Below are positions 1 to 7,268 of a stretch of DNA of 34,817 nt, in pieces. Below the pieces are notes generated by a model. The model did no database searches. It saw only the letters and a program-made list of their open reading frames with translations, and was not told the origin of the DNA. Made by a program: the position numbers and the translations under genes. The stretch spans positions 1 through 34,817 of the forward strand of contig JBHHZM010000016.1 in NCBI GenBank assembly GCA_046758065.1. Direction: 5' to 3'. This DNA comes from JBHHZM01 sp046758065 (GTDB lineage: Bacteria > Pseudomonadota > Alphaproteobacteria > JAAXGF01). How positions within the stretch are numbered: the first letter of the stretch is position 1; every line of letters begins with the position of its first letter.

Positions 1-1301
1 GGCACGGTGAACACGTCGTTCAGGTACATGGCGATCGGGTCGTCGGCTTTCTCGCCGACGACGAAGGCGGCCGACGGCGTGGTCGGCGTCAGCACCACGT
101 CGACCTTCTCGAACGCCTCGCGGAAGTCGCGGGCGATGAGCGTGCGTACTTTCTGGGCCTTGAGATAATAGGCGTCGTAATAGCCGGCCGAGAGCACATA
201 GGTTCCGATCAGCACGCGGCGCTTGACCTCGGCCCCGAAGCCCTCGGCGCGCGTCTTTTCATACATTTCGGTGAGGTCGTCGCCCTCGACGCGCAGGCCG
301 TAGCGCACGCCGTCGTAACGCGCGAGGTTCGACGACGCCTCGGCCGGCGCGACGATGTAGTAGGTGGGCAGCGCGTATCGCGTGTGCGGCAGGGTGATGT
401 CGATGACCTCGGCGCCCTGCTCGCGGAACCAGGCCGCGCCCCGTTCCCAGAGCCGCTCGATCTCGTCGGGCATGCCCTCGACCCGGTACTCGGCGGGGAC
501 GCCGACCCGGAGCCCCTTGACGTCGCCGGTCAGCGCCGCCGTGTAGTCGGGCACCGGGCGGTCGACCGAGGTCGAATCGCGCGGATCATGCCCGGCCATG
601 GCGCCGAGCATGATGGCGCAGTCCTCGACCGTGCGCGCCAGCGGTCCGGCCTGATCGAGCGACGAGGCGAAAGCGACGATACCCCAGCGCGAGCAACGCC
701 CATAGGTCGGCTTGAGCCCGACAATGCCGCAGAACGACGCCGGTTGCCGGATCGAACCGCCGGTGTCGGTGCCGGTGGCCGCGATGGCGATGCGCCCCGC
801 GACCGCCGCCGCCGACCCGCCCGACGAACCGCCGGCGACCAGCGGCCGGTTGTCGCCCGCGCGCCGCCACGGGTTGACCGTCGGACCGAAATAGCTGGTC
901 GTGGTCGACGAGCCCATGGCGAACTCGTCCATGTTGGCCTTGCCGAGCATCACCGCGCCGGCGCGCCACAAATTCGCGCCGACGGTCGATTCGTAGGTCG
1001 GCGTGAAGCTGTCGAGAATGTGGCTTCCGGCGGTGCTCCTGACGCCCGCGGTGCAGAACAGGTCCTTGACGGCGATGGGGATGCCCTCCATCGCTCCCGC
1101 CTCGCCCTTGGCGATGCGCGCATCCGACGCCGCGGCCATTTCGAGCGCGCGCTCGGGGGTTTCGCGGACGTAGGCATTGAGGTCGCGCGCCGCTTCGATC
1201 GCCGCGACATGCGCCTCGGCGAGTTCGCGCGCCGAGAAGTCGCGCGCATCGAGCCCGTCGCGGGCTTCAGCCAGCGTAAGCCCGGTCAGCGCCGCCGTCA
1301 T
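1..1301 (-). CDS. gatA: Asp-tRNA(Asn)/Glu-tRNA(Gln) amidotransferase subunit A (3' end cut off)
   Basis: Catalytic amidase subunit of GatCAB, which converts Glu-tRNA(Gln) or Asp-tRNA(Asn) to the amidated form; GatA releases ammonia from glutamine in the cytosol. Read on the minus strand from ATG at 1301, about 433 codons are present and the C-terminal end lies outside the window. The amidase signature is intact: Lys79 in AVKD, the GGSSGGS loop at 157-163 (cis-Ser159), and nucleophile Ser183 in GTDTGGS, the Ser-Ser-Lys triad of the family. The start codon overlaps the gatC stop by 4 bp (ATGA), so the two are translationally coupled. gatB is not in view and would lie beyond position 1 or elsewhere. 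The identification is firm; only the tail is missing. Confidence 0.97.
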   Translation of the reverse strand, partial: MTAALTGLTLAEARDGLDARDFSARELAEAHVAAIEAARDLNAYVRETPERALEMAAASDARIAKGEAGAMEGIPIAVKDLFCTAGVRSTAGSHILDSFTPTYESTVGANLWRAGAVMLGKANMDEFAMGSSTTTSYFGPTVNPWRRAGDNRPLVAGGSSGGSAAAVAGRIAIAATGTDTGGSIRQPASFCGIVGLKPTYGRCSRWGIVAFASSLDQAGPLARTVEDCAIMLGAMAGHDPRDSTSVDRPVPDYTAALTGDVKGLRVGVPAEYRVEGMPDEIERLWERGAAWFREQGAEVIDITLPHTRYALPTYYIVAPAEASSNLARYDGVRYGLRVEGDDLTEMYEKTRAEGFGAEVKRRVLIGTYVLSAGYYDAYYLKAQKVRTLIARDFREAFEKVDVVLTPTTPSAAFVVGEKADDPIAMYLNDVFTV

Positions 1302-1585
1302 TCGACGACCTTGGGCACGACGAAGAAGCCGTCGTCGCGCCGTGGCGCGTTGGCGAGAATGTCGTCGGCGGTGCCGCGGTCGGTCACTTCGTCGGCGCGC
1401 CGCGGCAGTGTCACCTCGACGACGCTGGTCATCGGCGGGACGTCTTCGGTATCGACCTCGGAGAGCTGTTCGACCCAACCGAGGATGTTGGACAATTCGC
1501 CGGCGAGCGCGTCCCGGTCGGCCTCGGGCACGTGGATGTGGGCGAGCCGGGCGATCCGCGCCACGGTGGCTTTATCGATCGACAT
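1298..1585 (-). CDS. gatC: Asp-tRNA(Asn)/Glu-tRNA(Gln) amidotransferase subunit C
   Basis: Small subunit that wraps around GatA and GatB and stabilises the GatCAB complex. At 95 residues it has the usual family length and features: N-terminal MSIDKATVARIARLAHI, the helix containing ELSNILGWVEQLSEVDT, then VPPMTSV and LRxD-like residues, ending with FFVVPKVVE, the typical GatC C-terminus. It is first in the gatC-gatA unit, with its TGA overlapping the gatA ATG. The start at 1585 matches the family N-terminus; a longer upstream reading frame exists but has no family similarity. The gene is divergent from ruvX across an 88-bp gap that contains a strong inverted repeat. Confidence 0.96.
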   Translation of the reverse strand: MSIDKATVARIARLAHIHVPEADRDALAGELSNILGWVEQLSEVDTEDVPPMTSVVEVTLPRRADEVTDRGTADDILANAPRRDDGFFVVPKVVE

Positions 1586-1613
1586 ATGACATTGTCTGCC
1601 CCCTGAATTGAGA

Positions 1614-1643
1614 CCCGAAAGCCCGGGGACCGGGGCTTTCGGG
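1614..1643. repeat. Strong inverted repeat between divergent gatC and ruvX
   Basis: CCCGAAAGCCC (1614-1624) and GGGCTTTCGGG (1633-1643) are perfect 11-bp arms around an 8-bp loop. The stem would be very stable in RNA of either strand. No clear T-tract follows on either side, and the flanking genes both point away from it, so a simple terminator role does not fit. It could be an operator, an attenuator in either 5' leader, or a terminator for an unseen short transcript. Confidence 0.7.
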
Positions 1644-1673
1644 CCTGATTCCGCCGGCACGTTATCACCCGCC

Positions 1674-2150
1674 ATGGACCGTCGCAAGCCCGCCGAAACC
1701 ATCCGCGATCTCGCCGCAGACCTGCGCCCGGGCCAGCGGTTGCTCGGTCTCGATGTCGGCGCCAAAACGATCGGCCTTGCGCTGTCCGATATCGGCCGCA
1801 GCATCGCCACGCCGCATTCGACGATCCGCCGCCGCCGATTCCGCGACGACGCGAACCTGCTCGCCGCGATCATCGCGGCCAACGACGTCGGCGGTCTCGT
1901 CATCGGCCTGCCGATCAACATGAACGGCAGTGAAGGGCCGCGCTGCCAGTCGGTGCGCCAGTTCGCCGCCAACCTGCTCGAAAGGCTCGACACCGCCGTC
2001 GCTTTCTGGGACGAGCGGCTCTCGACCGTGGCGGTCGAGCGAACGCTTATCGAGTCCGACGTCTCGCGCAAGCGCCGCGGCGAGGTCATCGACAAGATGG
2101 CCGCCGCCTATATCCTTCAGGGCGCGCTCGATTCGCTGGCCGGCGGATGA
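1674..2150 (+). CDS. ruvX: RuvX/YqgF-family nuclease (16S rRNA 5' processing / Holliday junction resolvase-like)
   Basis: RNase H-fold nuclease of the YqgF/RuvX family, linked to pre-16S rRNA 5' end maturation and proposed as a Holliday junction resolvase. The 158 residues hold the family signatures: GLDVGAKTIGLALSD (Asp27), VIGLPINMNGSEG, FWDERLST (Asp113/Glu114) and IDKMAAAYIL (Asp140), giving the acidic active site. ATG at 1674 was chosen because the family core begins soon after it; an in-frame upstream start at 1608 would run through the palindrome and adds unrelated sequence. It is the first gene of the plus-strand run and overlaps the next gene by 4 bp (ATGA at 2147). Confidence 0.92.
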   Translation: MDRRKPAETIRDLAADLRPGQRLLGLDVGAKTIGLALSDIGRSIATPHSTIRRRRFRDDANLLAAIIAANDVGGLVIGLPINMNGSEGPRCQSVRQFAANLLERLDTAVAFWDERLSTVAVERTLIESDVSRKRRGEVIDKMAAAYILQGALDSLAGG

Positions 2151-3055
2151 GCGCGATCCTCGAAGCGCTCGCCCCGGTCGCCGCCATCGTCGCCCTCGGC
2201 TGGGTTCTCAGACACCATGCGATACTCGACGACGGCTTCTGGGCGCCCGCCGAAACGCTGACCTATTACCTGCTGCTGCCGGCCCTGTTCGCGGGCAGTC
2301 TCGGCCGGGCGCATCTCGCCGGACTCGCCGCCCCGCCGATGGCGCTGGCCATCGCCGGCGGGCTTGTGCTCGGCGCCGGCGTCATGCTGGCGCTGCGCCG
2401 CGGCCTCGGCGTCGACGGGCCGGCGTTCAGTTCGCTGTTCCAGGGATCGATCAGGCCCAACAGCTATATCGGCATCGCCGTCGCTTTTGCGCTTTACGGC
2501 GGCGTCGGTCTCGCCCTTTCCGCGATCGCCGTCGCCACCTACGTGCCGCTGGTCAATGTCCTGAGCGTCGCGGTGCTGAGCCGTCACGCCACGCGCTCGG
2601 ACTGGGGAACGGTGGTCCGCGCGCTGGTCCGCAACCCGCTGATCATCGCCTGCCTCGCCGGGCTTGTGCTCAACCTCTCGGGCTTCGACTCGCTGCCGGG
2701 TCTCGACGCCGCGCTCGACATCCTCGGACGCGCCGCTCTCGCCCTCGGTCTCCTCTGCGTCGGCGGCGCCCTCACGTTCGGCGGCCTGCACAAGGCGGGA
2801 CGCGGGCTCGCGGCGGTCTGCGCCGTCAAGCTTCTCCTGGTGCCGCTCGCCACCGCCGCCGCCTGCCGGCTGCTTGGCGTCGGCGGCGCGAGCGCGACCG
2901 TCGCCGTCCTGTTCACCGCCCTGCCGAGCGCGACCAGCGCCTACATTCTCGCCCGTCAGATGGGCGGCGACGCGCCGCTCATGGCCCAGGTCATCGCCGC
3001 CACTCACCTCGCCGCCGCGTTCACGCTCCCCTTCGTCCTGTTGATCGCCGCCTGA
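2147..3055 (+). CDS. AEC-family (auxin efflux carrier-like) permease
   Basis: Integral membrane protein of about 302 residues, built from repeated hydrophobic segments separated by short charged loops. The pattern is that of the bacterial AEC family (malonate, malate and related transporters): an N-terminal PVAAIVALGWVLRHH segment, a QGSIRPNSYIGIAVAF segment near residue 100, NPLIIACLAGLVLNLSG near 165, and a C-terminal ALPSATSAYILARQMGGD stretch followed by a last membrane helix. The asparagine and the PSATSAYILA segment are family hallmarks. Substrate cannot be predicted. It is translationally coupled to ruvX, but a functional tie to ruvX is not evident; the pairing may simply share a promoter. 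Confidence 0.88.
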   Translation: MSAILEALAPVAAIVALGWVLRHHAILDDGFWAPAETLTYYLLLPALFAGSLGRAHLAGLAAPPMALAIAGGLVLGAGVMLALRRGLGVDGPAFSSLFQGSIRPNSYIGIAVAFALYGGVGLALSAIAVATYVPLVNVLSVAVLSRHATRSDWGTVVRALVRNPLIIACLAGLVLNLSGFDSLPGLDAALDILGRAALALGLLCVGGALTFGGLHKAGRGLAAVCAVKLLLVPLATAAACRLLGVGGASATVAVLFTALPSATSAYILARQMGGDAPLMAQVIAATHLAAAFTLPFVLLIAA

Positions 3056-3079
3056 GCGGTGCGCGGGCAGCATGACGTG

Positions 3080-3108
3080 TTGCGGCAGCCCGGAGCGATG
3101 GCTACTAT
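3080..3108 (+). promoter_or_regulatory. Candidate sigma-70 promoter immediately before pyrB
   Basis: TTGCGG at 3080-3085 and TACTAT at 3103-3108 are separated by 17 bp. Transcription would begin around 3114-3116, only a few bases before the pyrB ATG at 3118, so the mRNA would be leaderless or nearly so. No Shine-Dalgarno sequence precedes that ATG, in keeping with this reading. Confidence 0.45.
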
Positions 3109-3117
3109 GGCGTTTTG

Positions 3118-4083
3118 ATGACCGCCGTTCCGTCGCCGATCGAATTTCCGCATCGCCACCTGCTGGGCATCGAAGGGCTGTTGCGCGACGAGATCGGTTT
3201 TCTTCTCGACCTCGCCGATTCCTACGTCGCCCTCAACCGGCGGGCCGACAAGAAGCAGACCCTGCTGCGCGGGCGCACCCAGATAAACCTGTTCTTCGAG
3301 AATTCGACCCGCACCCGCACCTCGTTCGAACTGGCGGGCAAACGCCTCGGCGCCGACGTCATCAACATGTCGGCGAGCGCCTCGTCGATCAAGAAAGGCG
3401 AGACGCTGATCGACACGGCGATGACGCTCAACGCCATGCACCCCGACGTCCTCGTCGTGCGTCACCCCGACAGCGGCGCCGCCAAGCTCCTCTCCGAGAA
3501 GGTCAACTGCGCGGTGATCAACGCCGGAGACGGCAGCCACGAGCATCCGACACAGGCGCTGCTCGACGCCCTGACCATCCGCCGCCGACGCGGCGCCATC
3601 GCCGGTCTCACGGTGGCGATCTGCGGCGACGTGATGCACAGCCGGGTGGCGCGTTCGAACATCCACTTGCTCAACGTCATGGGCGCGCACGTCCGCCTCG
3701 TGGCGCCGCCGACGCTGTTGCCCACCGCGATCGAACGGCTCGGCGTCGAGGTTTTCACCGACATGCGCGACGGTCTCGCCGATTGCGACATCGTCATGAT
3801 GCTCAGGCTGCAGACCGAGCGCATGCAGGGCAGCTTCGTGCCCTCGGTACGCGAGTATTTCCACTTCTTCGGCCTCGACTACGAGAAGCTGTCGGCCGCC
3901 AAACCCGATGCGCTGATCATGCATCCCGGACCGATGAACCGCGGAGTCGAGATCGACAGCATGCTCGCCGACGACATCACCCGCACCGTCATCCTCGATC
4001 AGGTCGAGATGGGCGTCGCCGTACGCCAGGCCTGCCTCGACGTGCTCGGCCGGGGGTTGCCGACCCTCGACCACAATCTCTGA
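3118..4083 (+). CDS. pyrB: Aspartate carbamoyltransferase catalytic subunit
   Basis: Joins carbamoyl phosphate and L-aspartate, the committed step of de novo pyrimidine synthesis. The roughly 321-residue protein has the carbamoyl-phosphate site FENSTRTRTSFE (61-72), the SSIKKGET loop (89-96), RHPDSGAA, HPTQALLD (143-150) and MHPGPMNRGVE near the C-terminus. ATG at 3118 is preferred over the TTG three bases upstream. pyrC follows after 7 bp, so the two consecutive steps are in one operon. No pyrI regulatory subunit is present, as is usual outside enterics; in several bacteria PyrB instead assembles with dihydroorotase. A promoter-like pair of hexamers ends 9 bp before the start. Confidence 0.97.
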   Translation: MTAVPSPIEFPHRHLLGIEGLLRDEIGFLLDLADSYVALNRRADKKQTLLRGRTQINLFFENSTRTRTSFELAGKRLGADVINMSASASSIKKGETLIDTAMTLNAMHPDVLVVRHPDSGAAKLLSEKVNCAVINAGDGSHEHPTQALLDALTIRRRRGAIAGLTVAICGDVMHSRVARSNIHLLNVMGAHVRLVAPPTLLPTAIERLGVEVFTDMRDGLADCDIVMMLRLQTERMQGSFVPSVREYFHFFGLDYEKLSAAKPDALIMHPGPMNRGVEIDSMLADDITRTVILDQVEMGVAVRQACLDVLGRGLPTLDHNL

Positions 4084-4090
4084 GGCGCCG

Positions 4091-5425
4091 ATGACCGAGT
4101 TCCTTGCCGAGCCCGACCCGAAGGCGTCGCCGCCGGGACGCGTCGCCTATGTCAACGCGCGCCTGCTCGACCCGGCGAGCGGCCTCGATGCGTCGGGTGC
4201 GCTGCTCACCGACGGGCGTCGTATCATCGACCTCGGACCGTCGCTGTTCTCCGACGGCGCACCCGAGGGCGTCGAGGTGGTCGACTGCGGCGGCCATTGT
4301 CTCGCCCCCGGCTTTGTCGACATGCACGTCCACCTGCGCGAACCCGGCCACGAACACAAGGAAACCCTGGCGAGCGGCGGCCGCGCCGCGGCCGCGGGCG
4401 GCGTCACCACCATGGCCTGCATGCCGAACACCAACCCGGTGATCGACGACGTCTCGCTGGTGCAGTTCATCGAACGCCGGGCGCGCGAGACCTCGATCGT
4501 GCGCATCCACCCGATCGCCGCGATCACCAAGGGCCTCGGCGGCAGGGAACTGACCGAGATGGGCATGCTTGCCGAGGCCGGCGCCGTCGCCTTCTCGGAC
4601 GACGGGCTGCCGGTTTCCGACAGCATGGTGATGCGCCGGGCGCTGAGCTACGCTTCGGCGTTCGACGCGCTCGTCATCCAGCACGCCGAGGACCCGTCGC
4701 TCAGCGGCGCGGGCTGCATGAACGAGGGCGAGACGGCGACGCGGCTCGGCCTGCCCGGAATCCCCAACGCGAGCGAGGCGGTGATCGTCGAGCGCGACAT
4801 CCGCCTCGCCGAGATCACCGGCGGGCGTTACCACGTCGCGCATATCTCGACCGTCGAAGCGGTTGAAGCGGTGCGGCAAGCCAAGGCGCGGGGCCTCGGC
4901 GTAACGGCGGAGGCCGCGCCCCATCACTTCGCGCTCAACGAGACCGCGATCGGCGATTACCGCACCTTCGCCAAAATGGCGCCGCCCCTGCGCGACGATG
5001 ACAGCCGCCGCGCGGTGATCGAAGGGCTCGGCGACGGCACGATCGACGCCATCGCCACCGACCACGCGCCGCACGACCAGGATTCAAAACGCCTGCCGTT
5101 CGCCCACGCCGCCAACGGCGTCGTCGGGCTCGAGACGCTGCTGCCGCTGGCGCTCGAACTCGTCCACAACCGGCAGATGGAGCTGATCGAGGTCATGGCG
5201 GCGATGACCGTGAGGCCGGCTGTGCTGCTCGGTCTCGACGTCGGTCGCCTGACCGTCGGCGCGCCCGCCGATCTCGTGCTCTTCGACCCCGATCGGCCCT
5301 GGGTGATCGACGCCGACGCACTGCATTCCAAGTCGAAGAACTCGCCGTTCGACGGCCGTTCCGTCGAAGGGCGCGTGCTGCGGACGGTGGTGGGCGGGCG
5401 CACCGTCTACCGGCTCGACGGCTGA
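4091..5425 (+). CDS. pyrC: Dihydroorotase (class I, PyrC-type)
   Basis: Cyclises carbamoyl aspartate to dihydroorotate. The 444-residue amidohydrolase carries the metal-site residues of an active enzyme: DMHVHLREPG (His79, His81), FSDDG (168-172), the QHAEDP and HISTVEAV histidines, and ATDHAPH with the catalytic Asp324. Because these are all kept, this is not the inactive PyrC-prime type that accompanies PyrB in some bacteria. It lies 7 bp after pyrB and ends 3 bp before plsY, so it sits in a tight pyrB-pyrC-plsY unit. Length fits the class I family. Confidence 0.97.
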   Translation: MTEFLAEPDPKASPPGRVAYVNARLLDPASGLDASGALLTDGRRIIDLGPSLFSDGAPEGVEVVDCGGHCLAPGFVDMHVHLREPGHEHKETLASGGRAAAAGGVTTMACMPNTNPVIDDVSLVQFIERRARETSIVRIHPIAAITKGLGGRELTEMGMLAEAGAVAFSDDGLPVSDSMVMRRALSYASAFDALVIQHAEDPSLSGAGCMNEGETATRLGLPGIPNASEAVIVERDIRLAEITGGRYHVAHISTVEAVEAVRQAKARGLGVTAEAAPHHFALNETAIGDYRTFAKMAPPLRDDDSRRAVIEGLGDGTIDAIATDHAPHDQDSKRLPFAHAANGVVGLETLLPLALELVHNRQMELIEVMAAMTVRPAVLLGLDVGRLTVGAPADLVLFDPDRPWVIDADALHSKSKNSPFDGRSVEGRVLRTVVGGRTVYRLDG

Positions 5426-5428
5426 GCC

Positions 5429-6046
5429 GTGCCCGACCCCCTCGGAGACTTCGCCTATACCTGGCCGCTCTACGCCGGCGCGCTGATCGCCTATCTGCTC
5501 GGCTCGATCCCGTTCGGTCTCGTGCTGACGCGCCTCTGCGGGCTCGGCGACATCCGGGATATCGGCTCGGGCAACATCGGCGCCACCAACGTACTGCGCA
5601 CCGGGCGCAAGGGTGTCGCCGCGGCGACGCTGCTGCTCGACGGGGCCAAAGGCGCGGTCGCGGTGCTGATCGCCCAGCGTTTCGGCCCCGACATGGCGGT
5701 GATCGCCGGCGCCGCGGCGGTGATCGGCCACATGTTCCCGGTGTGGCTCAAATTCCGCGGCGGCAAGGGGGTGGCGGCCGGGATCGGCGTGCTGCTCGCC
5801 ATCGCCTGGCCGGCAGGGTTGCTTGCCTGCCTCACCTGGTTCGCTGTCGCCGCCGCCTTCCGTTACTCGTCGCTCGCGGCTCTGGCCGCCTTCGCCGCGG
5901 CGCCTCTCTTCGCCTGGTGGCTCGCCGACGTGCAGCGCGCCGAACTCGCGGCGCTTCTCGCCCTGCTCATCGCCATTCGCCATCACGCCAACATCCGCCG
6001 CCTGATCAAGGGCGAGGAATCGAAGCTCGTCTTTCGCAAACGCTGA
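5429..6046 (+). CDS. plsY: Glycerol-3-phosphate acyltransferase PlsY
   Basis: Inner-membrane enzyme that transfers acyl groups from acyl-phosphate to glycerol 3-phosphate, starting phospholipid synthesis; it normally works with PlsX, which is not in this window. The 205 residues contain about five membrane segments and the family motifs GSGNIGATNVLR (46-57), which binds substrate, and KFRGGKGVA (108-116). Translation begins at a GTG three bases after the pyrC stop, implying coupling to the pyrimidine genes. The C-terminal IRHHANIRRLIKGEE matches the family end. No good alternative start exists. Confidence 0.96.
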   Translation: MPDPLGDFAYTWPLYAGALIAYLLGSIPFGLVLTRLCGLGDIRDIGSGNIGATNVLRTGRKGVAAATLLLDGAKGAVAVLIAQRFGPDMAVIAGAAAVIGHMFPVWLKFRGGKGVAAGIGVLLAIAWPAGLLACLTWFAVAAAFRYSSLAALAAFAAAPLFAWWLADVQRAELAALLALLIAIRHHANIRRLIKGEESKLVFRKR

Positions 6047-6063
6047 GATCCGTTCCGGTCGCA

Positions 6064-6093
6064 TTGACCGCGGCGCGGCGCTCACCGTAGGGT
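6064..6093 (+). promoter_or_regulatory. Candidate sigma-70 promoter immediately before dprA
   Basis: TTGACC at 6064-6069 and TAGGGT at 6088-6093 are 18 bp apart. The -10 box ends 6 bp before the dprA ATG at 6100, so the transcript would start at or next to the start codon. No ribosome binding site is visible there. The -10 box is weak, so this rests mainly on the -35 and on the similar layout at pyrB and sfsA. Confidence 0.4.
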
Positions 6094-6099
6094 GCGTCC

Positions 6100-7224
6100 A
6101 TGTCACCCGCACCGCGCGAACTCTCCGAGAGCGAACGGCTCGACTGGTTGCGGCTGATCCGCAGTGAGAACGTCGGGCCGATCACTTTTTGCCAGATCCT
6201 TCGCCGCTACGGCTCGGCGGGAGCGGGGCTCGCGGCGCTGCCCGAACTCGCGCGACGCGGCGGCCGCCGGGCGTCGCTGCGCGTCTTTCCCCGGGGTGAA
6301 GCCGAGCGCGAATCCGAGGCCCTCGCGGCGCTTGGCGGTCGCTTCGTCGCCCTCGGCGAGGCCGACTATCCGCCAGCGCTCGCCGCCGTCACCGATGCGC
6401 CGCCGCTGATCGCCGTGCACGGCCACGCGCACCTCCTGCGCCGGCACGCAGTCGCCATCGTCGGCGCCCGCAACGCCTCGGCCAGCGGCAATCGCTTCGC
6501 CCGCCAGATCGCCGCCGATCTCGGCGCCGAGGGCCTCGTCGTCGTCTCCGGGCTGGCCCGCGGCATCGACGCGAGCGCGCACGTCGGTGCATTGTCTCAC
6601 GGTACGATCGCCGTGGTCGCCGGCGGCGTCGACGTGGTCTACCCGGCCGAGAACGAGACCCTGCACCATCGCATCGCCGAAGAAGGCGCGCTGATCAGCG
6701 AGCAGCCTTTGGCAATGGTGCCGCAGGGGCGTCACTTTCCGCGGCGCAACCGCATCATCGCCGGGGTTGCGCTCGGTACGCTGGTGGTCGAGGCGGCGCC
6801 GCGCTCGGGCTCGCTGATTACCGCGCGTCTCGCGCTCGAGCAGGGCCGCGAAGTCTTCGCGGTGCCGGGGTCGCCGCTCGATCCGCGCTGCCGCGGCGCC
6901 AACAACCTAATCCGTCAGGGCGCGGTATTGACCGAAGGCGCCGCCGACGTCATCGAGGCGCTCGAGGGCGTGCTGAGGCAGCCGCTGGACGAGCGCAAAA
7001 CGCCCGAGTTCGAGCCCCTGCCGGCCGCGCCGTCCGACGAGGCGGCGCTCGGCGCGGCGCGCCGGGCAGTCGTCGAAAAACTCGGCCCGACGCCGGTGAC
7101 GGTTGACGAAATCATCCGGCAGTGCCAAGTAACTGCCGCCGTAGCGTTAACTATTCTGCTGGAGCTCGAATTGGCCGGGCGCCTCGACCGCCACCCCGGG
7201 AACCAGGTCTCCCTCAGGGTATAG
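6100..7224 (+). CDS. dprA: DNA-processing protein DprA (Smf)
   Basis: Binds incoming single-stranded DNA and loads RecA during natural transformation; homologues are widespread even where competence is unproven. The 374-residue protein has an N-terminal SAM-like helical region (about 10-60), the Rossmann-fold core with VGARNAS (121-127), SGLARGID (150-157), FPRRNRIIAG (213-222) and RSGSLITA (235-242), and a C-terminal winged-helix DML1-type domain (about 310-374). The next gene, topA, starts 44 bp later; dprA-topA adjacency is a common bacterial arrangement. A promoter-like sequence lies directly before the ATG, so it may be expressed apart from pyrBC-plsY. Confidence 0.95.
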   Translation: MSPAPRELSESERLDWLRLIRSENVGPITFCQILRRYGSAGAGLAALPELARRGGRRASLRVFPRGEAERESEALAALGGRFVALGEADYPPALAAVTDAPPLIAVHGHAHLLRRHAVAIVGARNASASGNRFARQIAADLGAEGLVVVSGLARGIDASAHVGALSHGTIAVVAGGVDVVYPAENETLHHRIAEEGALISEQPLAMVPQGRHFPRRNRIIAGVALGTLVVEAAPRSGSLITARLALEQGREVFAVPGSPLDPRCRGANNLIRQGAVLTEGAADVIEALEGVLRQPLDERKTPEFEPLPAAPSDEAALGAARRAVVEKLGPTPVTVDEIIRQCQVTAAVALTILLELELAGRLDRHPGNQVSLRV

Positions 7225-7268
7225 AGGTTCTTAACCGCCTTACCCGAGAGTACAGCCGAGCCTTACTC

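Noticed and set aside
4091..5425. pyrC as an inactive PyrC-prime scaffold for PyrB
   Set aside because: All the metal-site motifs, including HVH near 79-81 and Asp324, are present, so an active dihydroorotase is more likely.
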